Of a DNA stretch of 64,000 bases, positions 1-11,255 are shown piece after piece. Made by a program: the position numbers and the translations under genes. Location of the stretch: the NCBI GenBank assembly GCA_037349315.1, contig JBAIAC010000068.1:19621001-19685000 (forward strand), in the 5' to 3' direction. Numbering within the stretch: position 1 is the first letter of the stretch; every line of letters begins with the position of its first letter. The DNA is from Chelydra serpentina. Taxonomy: Eukaryota > Chordata > Testudines > Chelydridae. Below the pieces are notes generated by a model. That model was not told where the DNA came from, did not search any database, and was given only the letters and a program-made list of their open reading frames with translations.

Positions 1-300
1 TATTTTGGGGGGAAAGGGACTCCAAGTGACCCCGTTCTGAATTTTTGTGTAAATCACTTGGTGGTGGCAGCAATGCCGTCCAAGGAAAGGAATTGTACCT
101 TGTGGAAGCTTTTACCTAAACTGGTAGAATATAAGTTTAGGGGGTCTTTCATGCAGGTCCCCACATCTGTATCCCAGAGCTCAGAGTGGCGAAGGAACCC
201 TGACAACACTGAACAGCAAATTACAGAGGCCACAAAAGCTCTAATCTTAAGAGTTTTGCTGGGGGACTGGTTCTCGTGACAGTGCATTGGTTCTGCCATG
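1..300 (+). repeat. Interspersed repeat, possibly LTR-element related
   Basis: The run around CACTTGGTGGTGGCAGCA and GGTCCCCACATCTGT reads like a multicopy turtle repeat rather than unique intron. Orientation and class are not certain. Confidence 0.3.
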
Positions 301-1495
301 AGTACTGTGGCAATGTAAATTCATTTAAGGCACTATAACGTGTACTAGGCACCATGAATCATAAAATGGTGTTCTCAGCACTTTCTGCTGCTAAGGTTGC
401 ATCTCACAGTAAGAGGGGGAAATTCCATATCTATGTGGAAACATTTCAGTACCTTATACATGTGCTAATAACCTTTTCAATATTTTGCAGATGGCAGATA
501 GAATAATGTAACCCGTTACGTTAACATTTAAGGAAAATGCCAGGTGTTTGAGGGTGTCGTCAAAAGAAGCATTTGTTGTTTTCTTTTATGAAGCCATGCC
601 TTTAATTTCTTAGGGGTGGGAATGAAGAGAGGTTGCCTGATCTGAATTTCATGCAAAAAGTCTAAGTTCTTATATGAAACAAATTTCTGTTTAATAATCT
701 TCACACAAATTGACATAAAAGGTGCTGATGTTTAGGTTACAGATGAGCTCATTAAATAAAGCAGATCCTTTTTTTTTTCTTAGATACTATGTAAAAAGTT
801 AAAAGGATTGTTACTAAATTTAAGTCTTGATTCAAAAAGCACACCTATATAGAAAAAGCATTTAAGCACATGAAGTCAGTAGGATTAAAGCATGTGCTTA
901 ACTGCTTTCCTTAAGTACTTTCCTACATCAGGGCCTGAATTAGTTGTTCATATGTACTTGAACGTGAGTTAGTTCCATTTAATGTTTTTATGTTTTAATT
1001 TGATTGTGCTACCTTTTGCGAAAAGTAATCTGAACTGGTTGCAAGTGCAATGTTATTAACTGGTTGAAAAATGGAATTCCCCATACTGTAAGATATTCTG
1101 AGATTTTGAATTTTTATTTCATTTCAAATTGGGACCAAAAGTTGAAGTCTTGGAATTTTTTGTGAAATCAAATATTCTGAAATATTTCATTTTCATCTTC
1201 TCAAGACATTTAAACTTTTAATTACTGGTATATTACAGTTTATAATAGAATAAAATGATAAAGTTAAAACAAAATGTTTTGCTAATTTCCCATCAAAAAT
1301 TTCAATAGTTTGTACGTCCCTATTAGGAGTGCTAGGGCCAATGTAGGATCCAGGCCTGTATTTTTGCCTGAAATAGTATTTTGGTGTTTTGCTTGCCTAT
1401 TTAATTTTTTTAATACACATACATTATTACTAATATGTGTGAACAAAGGGATCCTTACTAAGATGTGACAAAAATACTGTGTATCTTGCTTTTGT
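301..1495. other. EFR3A intron, nothing recognised
   Basis: AT-rich, no plausible exon or clear repeat seen. Confidence 0.5.
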
Positions 1496-1499
1496 CTAA

Positions 1500-1900
1500 G
1501 CCAGATGGGCTTGTTAGTATAATGGCAGCAGCGCAGAAGTAAGGGTGGCATGACCATACCATGCCATTCTTTCTTCTACGCTGCTGCTGCTGATGGTGGC
1601 TCTGCCTTCACAGCTGGGCTCCGAGCCAGCAGCCGCTGCTATCCAGCTACCCAGCTCTGAAGGCAGCGCTGCCGTCTGCAGCAGGATAGAAGTAAGGGTA
1701 GCAGTACCGCAACCCTGAGTACAATAACCTTGCGACCTTCCCCTCCCCCAACTCCTTTTTGGGTCAGGACCCCTACAGTTACAACACTCTGAAATTTCAA
1801 ATTGAAATAGCTGAAGTCATGAAATTTACTATTTTAAAAATTCTATGACCATGCAATTGACCAAAATGGACTGTGAATTTGGTAGGGGGAGGGTGAAGGT
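1500..1900. repeat. Possible MITE with inverted segments
   Basis: GCGCAGAAGTAAGGGTGGCA near 1530 recurs as AGGATAGAAGTAAGGGTAGCA near 1685, and an inverted partner TTCTTCTACGCTGCTGCTGC lies between. CAGCTGGGCTC and CCCAGCTCTGAAGG form further inverted pieces. The boundary toward 1900 is unclear. Confidence 0.35.
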
Positions 1901-2450
1901 GGAATACTGGGAAACAAGACTCTGCGGCGACAGAGTTCTGGGACAAATGCTGGCTGAAAACTAACCCCAATAAACATCGCATTGCCTGCGTGACAAGAAC
2001 CAGGGGAGGGGGTAAAGGAAAAGCCTCCTAACAGTCCCTGTGAAACATTTTGATTTAGTTGCATAATTTCCAACAGGAAAATCTTCAATGGGAGTTATGG
2101 AGCTACTTAAATATTTAAATGCTTAGGGAAACTTTTGAAAATATATTAACTTTTTCCTTCAGTGCATAACTTTTCTTAATTGTCTTACAAAGCCCTGTTC
2201 TGGTGATAAAAATAAGAAGCTGGAGGAAGTGAATGTTTTGAACCTTAAGAGTAGTGTTGTGAGACAAGACCAAAGCTCTTCTATCTATTTTCATGTCAAT
2301 CACTAATATTAGGGAGATCTTATTAACATATTTCTTATCTGAGCATTAGAATTTCTGTGATTTTCTGTCTTTTTTTTTTCTGTCTCTTTTGCTTTATAGC
2401 TGATACTTAAACACAATTTTTTATTCTCATTCTTGTTTTTTTTAATTTAG

Positions 2451-2501
2451 CTCTATTTCCATCAGGCAAAAAGCCTCATAAATGCAGGCGCAAATCAAAA
2501 G
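2451..2501 (+). CDS. Candidate 51-nt cassette exon of EFR3A
   Basis: A long pyrimidine tract ending TTTAATTTAG precedes 51 nt that end AAAAG before GTAAAT. If read in the phase needed by the next certain exon (G then AT-GAA-GAT), the 51 nt are open and encode LFPSGKKPHKCRRKSK, a strongly basic stretch. The length is a multiple of three and both junctions are phase 1, so inclusion would not shift the frame. I do not recall this peptide in known EFR3A isoforms, so it may be a chance pseudo-exon. Confidence 0.25.
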
Positions 2502-3340
2502 GTAAATCTGAACCATAGGTCTGCCTGCCCTCCTCATAGCTATTGTGTGTGGATAGGAGACACCCCACCAAACAAACTGCCTTTAGAAGACCTTTAGATA
2601 CATAGGCGAGAAATTCTTGTTGTGCATAGTTTTACGTTCTTTCTTTTTCCTCCTGTTTTTCTGCTTCAGTCCTCATGCTGGTACTAGTTTTGTAGCTGTA
2701 ATTTTATCCGGTTTCCCTTTGTTTTTATTCTTGGACTTGAAATTTTAAAATGTGGTGGTTTTCTTTTTTCTTTTCCTTTCTTTTCCTTTCTTTTCTTTTC
2801 CCAAAGGTTTAATAGCTTCATAACTATCAATTTTGTAATTGTTTCAAATGCTCCCTCGTAATCATATCTCAGGTACTCCACGGCAAGCTGCAGCAAGATG
2901 CCAGGCCTCGGCCGCACTACAGTGCAGCAATAATGTAAATACTGTGGCAAATTTTAAAACGGATGTTTTTATTGAAAAATACAGTCAAATCACTAGCTCC
3001 TGTTTAAGTTGAATTTAATATGAAAATATTTTTACCTATTCCACATTTTTGTTATGCCACAGGTGTTTGTACTGACTATGCATAATTGCAACATAGAAGT
3101 TGTCAGAAGCAGATGGAGGTTATTGCAGCTGAATCCAGGGCAGTTGAACCAACACATTAGCTCAGTGTTTCTGGTAAAAAGATCAGCAGTAAAATAACAT
3201 AGTCCTTTAAAGTGTCCTAGTTAGGTTACAGTGTGTGCATCCCATTGAGATGAATGAGGTAATTCATATCTGACACAGCTAATGTTGTTTTTAAAACTGT
3301 CTGCAGAGTCAGGAACATGACAATTTATTGGTTTGCAATT
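2502..3340. other. EFR3A intron; TTTTC-rich microsatellite only
   Basis: A (TTTTC)n-like tract lies at about 2760-2800. No exon recognised. Confidence 0.5.
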
Positions 3341-3343
3341 GGG

Positions 3344-3566
3344 TGTATCTGCACTGCACGATTAATCTGGGTGCTTCGCACCTGGATTAGCCTAGCCATG
3401 CTGCAAGCACCCCCACACAAAAGCCCTATCCACGTTACTGTGTTTTCACTGTTTCTCCACTCCTATTCTACAATAAGCATGTCCACAGATAATTACTCAG
3501 AACTAGCTACTGCGCTTTGAATTCACACTCTGCCTTAATCCAGATTAATTTGCAAGTGTAGATAAG
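3344..3566. mobile_element. MITE with imperfect terminal inverted repeats
   Basis: The left end TATCTGCACTGCACGATTAA (continuing TCTGG) pairs with the reverse complement of the right end, TATCTACACTTGCAAATTAA (continuing TCTGG): 25-nt terminal repeats with a few mismatches, 223 bp apart end to end. Superfamily not assigned. Confidence 0.5.
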
Positions 3567-4280
3567 CATTCAGTTAATTGTGAAGAAAATCTTAAATTCA
3601 GTGAGGGATAGAAAAGAAAGTAATATGAGAGTTTATATTCTAGATCACAGTTGTTTAGCAGTTGTTTGGATTGTGTATTGAAATCCAAAAGTATCCAAAA
3701 TAAAGCTCTAAAGGATTTTGAATAATTTTGTAAAGGCAGATATTATCTCTGTACCCGCACTAATATGGGATAGAATAACATTTTGTTCTTTCTCTATCCT
3801 CTGGGAGAGGAAAACTCCTGAATTTACATGAAAATAGCTATACTGGGAAAAAAGAAATAGACCCTGATACTACCAGTGGTCCTCTATGTATGGATGCAAA
3901 GTTTAGCCCACATAGATTCAGTTGAGGGACCTGGGTCATAGTCTCCAATACCAGCCTCTTCAAAGTAAGATGTAAAAAACACCTCATTGACTAATGCAAT
4001 GCTATGGGGGAAATTTCAGCTAGACTCCATTTGATGCCCTGAAGCATGGGGGTTTAATGAGCCTGGTCATTTTATTTTGGCTTATCATTCAAATGATATT
4101 AAAGTACTGATTAAGTGACTCAGGTTTTATTTGAATAGTTTTTCTTGGATTTATGTAATGTATTTAATCACTCAATCTAAACATGTGCTCATTTAGATCT
4201 CCTATAGTCAGATCATATGGTACAAGAACAATTTTAGTTGAAATCTCAGATCCTTAATAAAATTACAAAAGAGTTTGTTT
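3567..4280. other. EFR3A intron, nothing recognised
   Basis: No exon-like or repeat-like structure was recognised. Confidence 0.5.
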
Positions 4281-4284
4281 TGAT

Positions 4285-5998
4285 TTTCATAGAAATGTAG
4301 GACCGGAAGGCATCTCGATAGGTCATCAGTCCAGCCCCTTGCACTGAGGTAGGACTAAGTATTATCTAGACCAGGGGTGGCCAACCTGTGGCTCCAGAGC
4401 CACATACGCCTCTTCAGAACTTAATTTGCGGCTCCTTGTTTAGGCACCGACTCCGAGGCTGGAGCAACAGGCGCCAACTTCTCAATGTGCCGGGGGTGCT
4501 CACTGCTCAACCCCTGGCTCTGCCACAGGCCCTGCCCCCACTCCACCCTTTCCGCTCCCTCCCCCCTCCTTCCCAGAGCCTCCTGCACGCCACAAAACAG
4601 CTGATTGGGAGGTGCAGGGAGGGAGAGGGAGGCATTGATTGGCAGGGCTGCCAGTGGGCAGGAGGTGCTTGGAGCAGGGAGAAGGAGGGAGCTGATGGGG
4701 GACTGCTGACATATTACTGTGGCTCTTTGGCAATGCACATTGTTAAATTCTGGCTCCTTCTCAGGCTCAGGTTGGCCACCCCTGATCTAGGCCATCCCTA
4801 ACAGGTGTTTGTCTAACCCGTTCTTACAAACTGTCAGTGGGGGAGATTCCACAACTCCCTAGGCAATTTATTCCAGTACTTAACTACCCTTACAGTTAGG
4901 AAGCTTTTCCTTATGTCTAACTTAATTTTCCTTTGCTACAATTTAAGCCAATTACTTTTTATCCTGTCTTCAGTGGATAAGGAGGACAATTTATCACCTT
5001 CCTCTTTATAACAACCTTTTATATACTTGAATACTGTTATTGTGTCTCCACTCAGTCTTCTCTTCTCCAGACTAAACAAAACCATTTTTTTTCCCAATCT
5101 TTCTTCATTGGTCATGTTTTCTAGACTTTTAATCATTTTTGTTGCTCTCCCCTGGACTTCCTGTAATTTGTCCATATCTCAGACCATTTCTCCAGTTTGT
5201 CAAGACCATTTTGAATTCTAATGCTGTCCTCCAAAGTGCTTGCAACCCCTCCCAGTTTGGTATTGTCCACAAACTTTATAAGTGTATTCTATGCCATTAT
5301 CCATATAATTCATTAAGATATTGAATAGAATTTCATTCATTCAACTAGTTGTACATCCATCTTCTAGTAGATTTGCCTATGCTACATTTCTCTAGTTTGT
5401 TTGAGGTCATATGAGACAGTATCAAATGCCTTACTAAAGTTCAGATATATCACATCTTTCCCCCTGCCTCCCCCTTATCCACAAGCTTGTTACCCTATCA
5501 AAGAAGGATATTAGGTTGGTTTGACATGAGTTGTTCTTGACAAATCCATGTTGACTATTACTTATCAACTTATTTTCTTCCTGATGCTTACAAACTGATT
5601 ATTTGCTCCTTTATCTTTCCAGGTATTGAAGTTAAGCTGACTGGTCTATAAATTCCCTGGAGTGTGCTTATTCCCCTTTTTATAGACTGGTAACATATTT
5701 GTCCTTTTCCAGTCCTCAGGTATCTCTCCCATCCTCCCTGAGTTCTCAGAGATAATCACTAATGGCTCAGAGATCTCTTCAGTTAGTTCCCTAAGTATTC
5801 TAGGATGTATTTCACCAGGCCCTGCTGAAGACATCCATCTTGTCTAAGTAATTCTCCAGATGGTGTTTTTCTATTTAGCCTCAGATCCTACCCCATTTAC
5901 AGTGATGTTCACTGTTAGTCATCCAATCACTGCTAACTTTTTTGGTGAAAACTGAAACAGAAAGGGATATAACACTTTGTCCATTGTTGCATTTTCTC
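4285..5998 (-). mobile_element. CR1 LINE, antisense, 3' part (first half of a split copy)
   Basis: Contains the CR1 end-region words GGTCATCAGTCCAGCCCC and GGAGATTCCACAACTCCCTA, then antisense pol coding. At 5834-5646 (-) a remnant reads IHPRILRELTEEISEPL and GEIPEDWKRTNMLPVYKKG, the reverse-transcriptase start typical of CR1. The copy is interrupted by a MITE at 4372 and by a foldback element at about 5999, and continues at about 7350. Confidence 0.85.
4372..4784. mobile_element. hAT-type MITE, 413 bp, inside CR1
   Basis: Perfect 17-bp terminal inverted repeats CAGGGGTGGCCAACCTG. Flanked by 8-bp duplications ATCTAGAC / ATCTAGGC (one mismatch), which restore the CR1 sequence when the insert is removed. 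Open frames inside (4388-4801 +, 4421-4738 -) are chance GC-rich frames. Confidence 0.88.
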
Positions 5999-6269
5999 TT
6001 AATCTTTGAGTAGTTGCAGCCATGTATTCCACCTAGCTGTGTGTGCACAGCACTCCGGAGCAGGAGAAATTTGCCTAGCAGTACCCGTAGAGAGGCAGCA
6101 TTCGCATCTTGTGACCGTAGCCCGTCTCTTGACTACATGAGGCGGTGCCACCCCAACCCTCTCTCAGTTCCTTCTTACTGCTCATGTCTGGAGTCCGAGC
6201 TCTGTGTGGTCTCAACCTCTCAACTATCTTAGTTTGTTCTCTTGTTGTATATAGTTAGTAGTACCCTTA

Positions 6270-6535
6270 GTCAGTAGCGTAGCCAGGTCTTGAGCACAGG
6301 GGGAGCGGCGGCGCTATAAAAAGGCGCCTCCCGCTCCCCCTATACTCACCCTGCAGCACTTTAAAGGGCCCAGGGCTCCAGCCGCTGTGGAGCCCCGGGC
6401 CCTTTAAAGCGCCGCCGCCGGAGCTCCGGCACTGGGGCTCCGGCGGCGCTTTAAAAGGCCCGCAGCTCCCCGCAGCGGCAGGAGCCGCTGACAGGGCTGG
6501 CGCACCCACTAGGCGACCCTAGGTCGAGCTGATGC
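6270..6535. repeat. CpG-rich palindromic insert within the foldback element
   Basis: Begins near CAGTAGCGTAGCCAGG and contains GGGCCCTTTAAAGCGCCGCC and an inverted partner GGCGGCGCTTTAAAAGGCCC around GGAGCTCCGG. Very CpG-rich compared with the flanks, suggesting a young mobile insert. Confidence 0.45.
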
Positions 6536-6825
6536 TGCCGTCCACACCGGACACATTTTCTGCAGCACGGGACTTGATCGCGCTCACCAAACCGGCACCG
6601 CAACAGCCTTCAGTACCGCCAGTGCGGGTCGTCCCTTCGCGAGGGAAGACTGCCATGATGCACCCTCCGTCGCACACCAGAGCCAGACGACATCGATCCC
6701 AGTCTAAATCGAGATCCCAGTCTCCGTCCCGCTCCAGGCACAGGTCCTGGCACCACTCACAGTCCCGGCACCGATCCCCATTTCAGCGCCGGTCGCACTC
6801 AACCACACCCAACATTTTTGCCTAA
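6532..6825 (+). pseudogene. RS-repeat protein fragment, gag-like, in foldback element
   Basis: 97 codons. The start, LPSTPDTFSAARDLIALTKP, is followed by a basic tail of Arg-Ser dipeptides (SRSQSPSRSRHRS and similar). The RS run could be mistaken for a splicing factor, but it sits inside a repeat with inverted arms and has no partner exons. Probably a retroelement capsid-region remnant. Confidence 0.4.
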
Positions 6826-7350
6826 AGTGATCTCTGTATCATTTGAACCAGTGTATTTACCCTTTTTTTCCTAAATTGCATTCATCTCTGGAGGAGCAGG
6901 ATCTCCATATCTTAGATGTCAGACGATGTCTAGCCTTTCATCTGGACATATCTGGAATATGCGGCTGCATCTACTTGAAGAAGAAGAAACGCTTACTTAC
7001 TGTAACTGTGGTTCTTCAAGATATGATGCAGATTTGTATTCCATGATCAACCCTCTGTCCCCTGTGTATTGGAATCTTGTGTCCCCGCATTCGGTGCAAA
7101 AGAACTGAGGGAGGGTCGGGGCAGTGCCGCCTCATGTAGCCAGAGGAGGATCTACAGCTATGGGCACTGCCTCCCGCCCCCCACAGCTATGGGCACACGA
7201 GCGCTGCTCCACGCCCCTTCCCCCACACACACACACAAGTACTGTGAGGTAAATTTGTCCAGTTCCAGTGCACTGGGCGCACATCCGCCTAGGTGGAAGA
7301 TTTATCTGTATCACATCTCAAAGAACCACAGTCCTGTAAATAAACATTTC

Positions 7351-8216
7351 TTGTCTTTTCCTCGTCATTGAGTAATGGGCCTACTCTGTCCTTGATCTTC
7401 CTCTTGCTTCACATGTATTTGTAATATGTTTTCTTAACTTTTATGTCTCTAGCTATTTAATCTTGTTTTTGCCTTGGCCTTTCTAATTTTGTCCCTCCAT
7501 GCTTGTGGTTGTTTTTTTTTTTAATATTCATCCTTCATTATTTGACCTAGTTTACACTTTTTGTATGACTCTTTTGTGTTTCAGGTCACTGGTTAAGCCA
7601 GAGTGGTCTCTTACCATGCTTCCTATCTTTTCTATGCATTGGGATAATTTACCCTTGTGCCTTTAATAATGTTTCTTTTAAAACTCGCCAACTCTTCTGA
7701 ACTCTTTTTCCTTAGACTTGCTTCTCACCGGATCTTACCTACCAGTTCTGAGTTTTGTCAGGTCTACCCTGTTGAAATCCCTTCTCTTTTTCTGCTGTTT
7801 TCCCTCCTACCATTTCATAGAATCATGAACTCTTATAATTTCATGATTACTTTCACCTAAGCTGCCTTCAACCTTCAGATTCTCAACTAGTTCCTCCCTG
7901 TTTCTCAGAATCAAATCTAGAATAGCTGCTCTCCTACTCACTTTCTCCACCTTCTGTAATTATAAGTCTCCAGTGCAGTCCCAGGACTCGTTGCATAATC
8001 TGTGCCCTGCTGTATTTTCTCAACAGATGTCTGAGTAGTTGAACTCCCCCATCACTACCAAGTCCAGTGTTTTGGATGATTTTGGTAGTTGTTTGAAAAA
8101 AGCCTCATCCACCTCTTCTTCCTGGTTTAGGTGGTCTATAGTAGACACCTACCATTACATCATCTTTGTTTTTTATCCTCATTCAGAGACTTTCAACAGG
8201 TCTGCCTCCCACGTCT
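7351..8216 (-). mobile_element. CR1 LINE, antisense, pol part (second half of the split copy)
   Basis: Continues the CR1 sequence cut at 5998: CATTGAGTAATGGGCCTACT, AGCCAGAGTGGTCTCTTACC, CATCACTACCAAGTCCAGTG are degenerate CR1 endonuclease/RT region in antisense. No intact frame. Confidence 0.75.
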
Positions 8217-10585
8217 AACTTGTGTTCATAGTAAAATCTTTGAGGATGACAGCTGTAATTCAAACATGGATCACTAGCTTTGTATCCTGCTTTTGATTAA
8301 TAGTTTCCTCTGTCTTGCAATGGAGGCCTTTGATGCTTTATTCCTTTGAATTGCCTGGTGGTAAAGAAAGACTAGAACTGCTGTCTTTCTGAAGTTCAGT
8401 ATGTTTAAATATATGATAGACTATCTAGCATCTCGTTTGCCAGGCCTTGTACTTTGCACAGTAGGATTCAGACAGAATGAAGGAAGAGTTCTTTCCTTGA
8501 AATATCTTTTTTTTTTTTTTTTTTTTTTTGGTAAAGGCTGCACTATTTTGCATTTTGGAGAATGTGGTATTAATCTTCTAATACAGAGTGTCCAGTTCTG
8601 AAATTCTGGCTTCTGTTACTTCTAGGGGGAAAAAATACTGCCTTTGTCATCCTGAAACAGAGGATGACCAGCTTTAAGGACTCAAAAAAATCTGATGCTC
8701 ATTTATACAGTACTACTATAAGGACCTCTTATGCTGTTTTTAAAGTGGGTGTAAAAAGTGATTTTATTTATTTTAAATCCGTGTATTATGAAGCAAAGTA
8801 GTGGAGCCTTAATGTAAATGAGAATCAGGTACTATATCGCTTGATTAAGCATGTTATCACCCATGTAAATCTAACTCCCTCTATTTAACAGATCACATTT
8901 TGAGAGAGACATTTTTGGGGCACTGGGTTTTTATATAGAAAAGAACAAATGGATGCTGTAGGAAGCTGTTCCAAACTTTGGAACCCTGGAGGAGATGAAT
9001 TAGTGGGCAGAATACAGGTTATGAGGTCAGAGAGAACTCATTTTTCACTACCCTTTTAACACTATTTGGATTTCAAACTTTAGTTCTTTGTTTAATAGTA
9101 GATCTATATTGTAACTACTCAAACACCATTATATAGTCTGAACAATGAGTTGTAACAATAATGGTTCGCTTTCACCCAATGTTCATAAGAAAGTAGATCT
9201 CCTATCTATAAAGATTCTTCTCTAAAATTTGTTGCAGACATCACGTCCTTGGAAGTAAGCAGTTTCATATTGGCCTCTTGTTTGAGGCTGATCACGTTGG
9301 ATAATCCATGTCTATATAAATTTGGTTTATAATCAAAACCAGGGTGGTATTGTATAAAAACCCAGCTGAAAATGCATATATGTGGCAGCAACACAACACC
9401 TTGACTAACCAGAAAGCTCCAAAGGGCCCATATGATACTTAACGCATTGGTATGGGCTTGCTTTTTCTAGTCAACAAAATATTCTTCTGAGTGCAATCAC
9501 CTTGTTTTCCTAGTATGTCAAACTAAAGCGCGTCAAAAGTGGGGAGGCATCTGTACACATAGAACCATGCTGAATCCAATGTAGGACAAAAAGTATGTGT
9601 ATAATGTACATATGTGGATTATAGATAAGGCAGCAAGGTGGCAGCAAAGATACAATTTTGTCTTGCATTTATTTCTTATAGTCAGCATGCTTTATGCTCT
9701 CCTCAGATTCCCATACATTCTTTGGGTGTCATATGGAACGAGCAGGGAGTAGCAAGTCTGTATCAGAAAATTAAAGATGAACCAAATTCTCCAAAATACC
9801 TTTACCAATGTGGAGTATCTCTGGCAACCATATTAAAATACATTTCCAGCTGTATTTCAGTGCATAGGTAATAGTAAATTATTAGCTAAATTAGTCCTAA
9901 TACCTGTAATCTGTGTGGAAGCCTCAGGCTGGTTTGTCTACTGTCTCCCCTGTGTTTTGTTCTTCACTCTGTCCATTTTATGCTATAAAACTAATCCTAT
10001 TTTATTTTTAAGACTGTACTGAACCATATTTCTTGTTTTTCTGAAGAAACAGGAAGCAAATACAAAGTTATCGAAAGGAAGTCTTGAGTGTGTGCTTTGT
10101 ACTACACTACTGTGTTTGCAAAGGAAAATGAGATGAATGTAGAAAAGTACAAAACTAAATTAATAGGTGGAAACAATAACAGATTCAACACTCAGGAAAT
10201 GTAGTAAGTCTCAGGCCTAGTATTCAGAACCTTGAGCCAACATGGGTAGGGGAAGCATCTCATGTTGCTCAAACATGTGGTCAATTAAGGAGTAATAATC
10301 GTGTGGAATTCAGAAAGTGAGGTCTTCTGCATGTGATGTGTGGCCCACTAGGGATGTGGAAGACCTCCCTTGCTGTACATTAATACATCTTTCCCATGTG
10401 ACTATTGCACAGCCTGTGTTAAATAGGTTGGTCGTTATAGGCCTCAGGTTTCCACATCATAATTGGCACCCTTGTCGGCAATCTTAGAAGAAGTCAAGAA
10501 TTGAATGAGCCATGAAGTCTGAGCTAACTTCATCTGTAGGATTGGTCCTTTTAGAACAGGCTTGAGGGACTTCAGCCAGAGCAAC
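8217..10585. other. EFR3A intron; poly(T) tract only
   Basis: A T-run lies at about 8504-8529. Otherwise no exon or element recognised. Confidence 0.45.
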
Positions 10586-10595
10586 ACAAGGAAGA

Positions 10596-10850
10596 TTGGT
10601 TTCAGCGTGGTAGCTGTGTTAGTCTGTATCCCCAAAAAGAACGAGTACTTGTGGCACCTTGGAGACTAACAAATTTATTTGGGCATAAGCTTTTGTGGGC
10701 TAAAACCCACTTCATCAAATGCATAGAGTGGAACATACAGTAGGAAGATAGATATATACAGAGAACATGAAAAGATGGGGCTTGCCATACCAACTCTAAG
10801 AGACCAATCAATGACATCACTCTTCCATGCATAAATCTAGAGGGCTTTAG
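10596..10850 (-). mobile_element. Penelope-like 3' tail with decayed hammerhead core
   Basis: In antisense the segment reads GATGAAGTGGGTTTTAGCCC, ACAAAAGCTTATGC, AAATAAATTTGTTAGTCTCC and ends with ACACAGCTACCACGC and CTGAAACC, the same tail as the Penelope element at 50797. The hammerhead-like part is 10681-10725. Confidence 0.65.
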
Positions 10851-11255
10851 TTTTCCATTCACCAGCTTCCCCAAGCACTTCATCTTATAAAAATGTGGAA
10901 CAAGATATGAGCAGGTAAGTAATTATCCATGCACTATGTGCCAGCTGTGCTGTCACATTACAAGACTCATGGGAAGGAGTGAAGGAGAATGGAAAATCGA
11001 ATCAAATGTATAGCAAAACAATGAGTCAGATTTGGCACTGAGTCCTGAATGTTCCCTATTAAATGTAATTCTGCTGCTCCCTCTAGCATTAATGAAACTA
11101 CCATACTCTTAACCAAAAGTGTAATCAGTCTTGCATTCCAACAAATTTTGCAGGTGGTTAAACTTTCAAAAGTGCCTCTTGATGCAATAACAAGAAAGGA
11201 GGGAAATGGGAACCTATGTTATAAACTGTTATGTCCAGCAAATTATGTCCAGATG
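10851..11255. other. EFR3A intron, nothing recognised
   Basis: A GAGCAG|GTAAGT donor-like string at about 10910-10920 has no matching upstream coding signal. Confidence 0.45.

Larger units (their letters stand above)
5999..7350. mobile_element. Foldback retroelement remnant (DIRS-like), nested in CR1
   Basis: The left arm (about 6011-6175) and right arm (about 7090-7310) are inverted copies: TTCCACCTAG and CTACATGAGGCGG occur in both, in opposite sense. Further inner ends CTGTGGTTCTTCAAGATATG (7005 region) and AAAGAACCACAG (7320 region) are also inverted. Between them lies an RS-rich open frame (6532-6825). Inverted terminal repeats around a gag-like frame suggest a DIRS-type tyrosine-recombinase retroelement, deleted for its enzyme genes. 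Class is inference. Confidence 0.45.

Noticed and set aside
4388..4801. 137-codon ORF
   Set aside because: Contained in a hAT-type MITE inserted in CR1.
6532..6825. SR-type splicing factor exon
   Set aside because: The RS dipeptides lie inside a foldback mobile element with inverted arms, without RRM-coding neighbours.
10861..10917. EFR3A exon ending GAGCAG before GTAAGT
   Set aside because: No acceptor of the right phase and no match to the EFR3A sequence expected upstream of DEDRLS.
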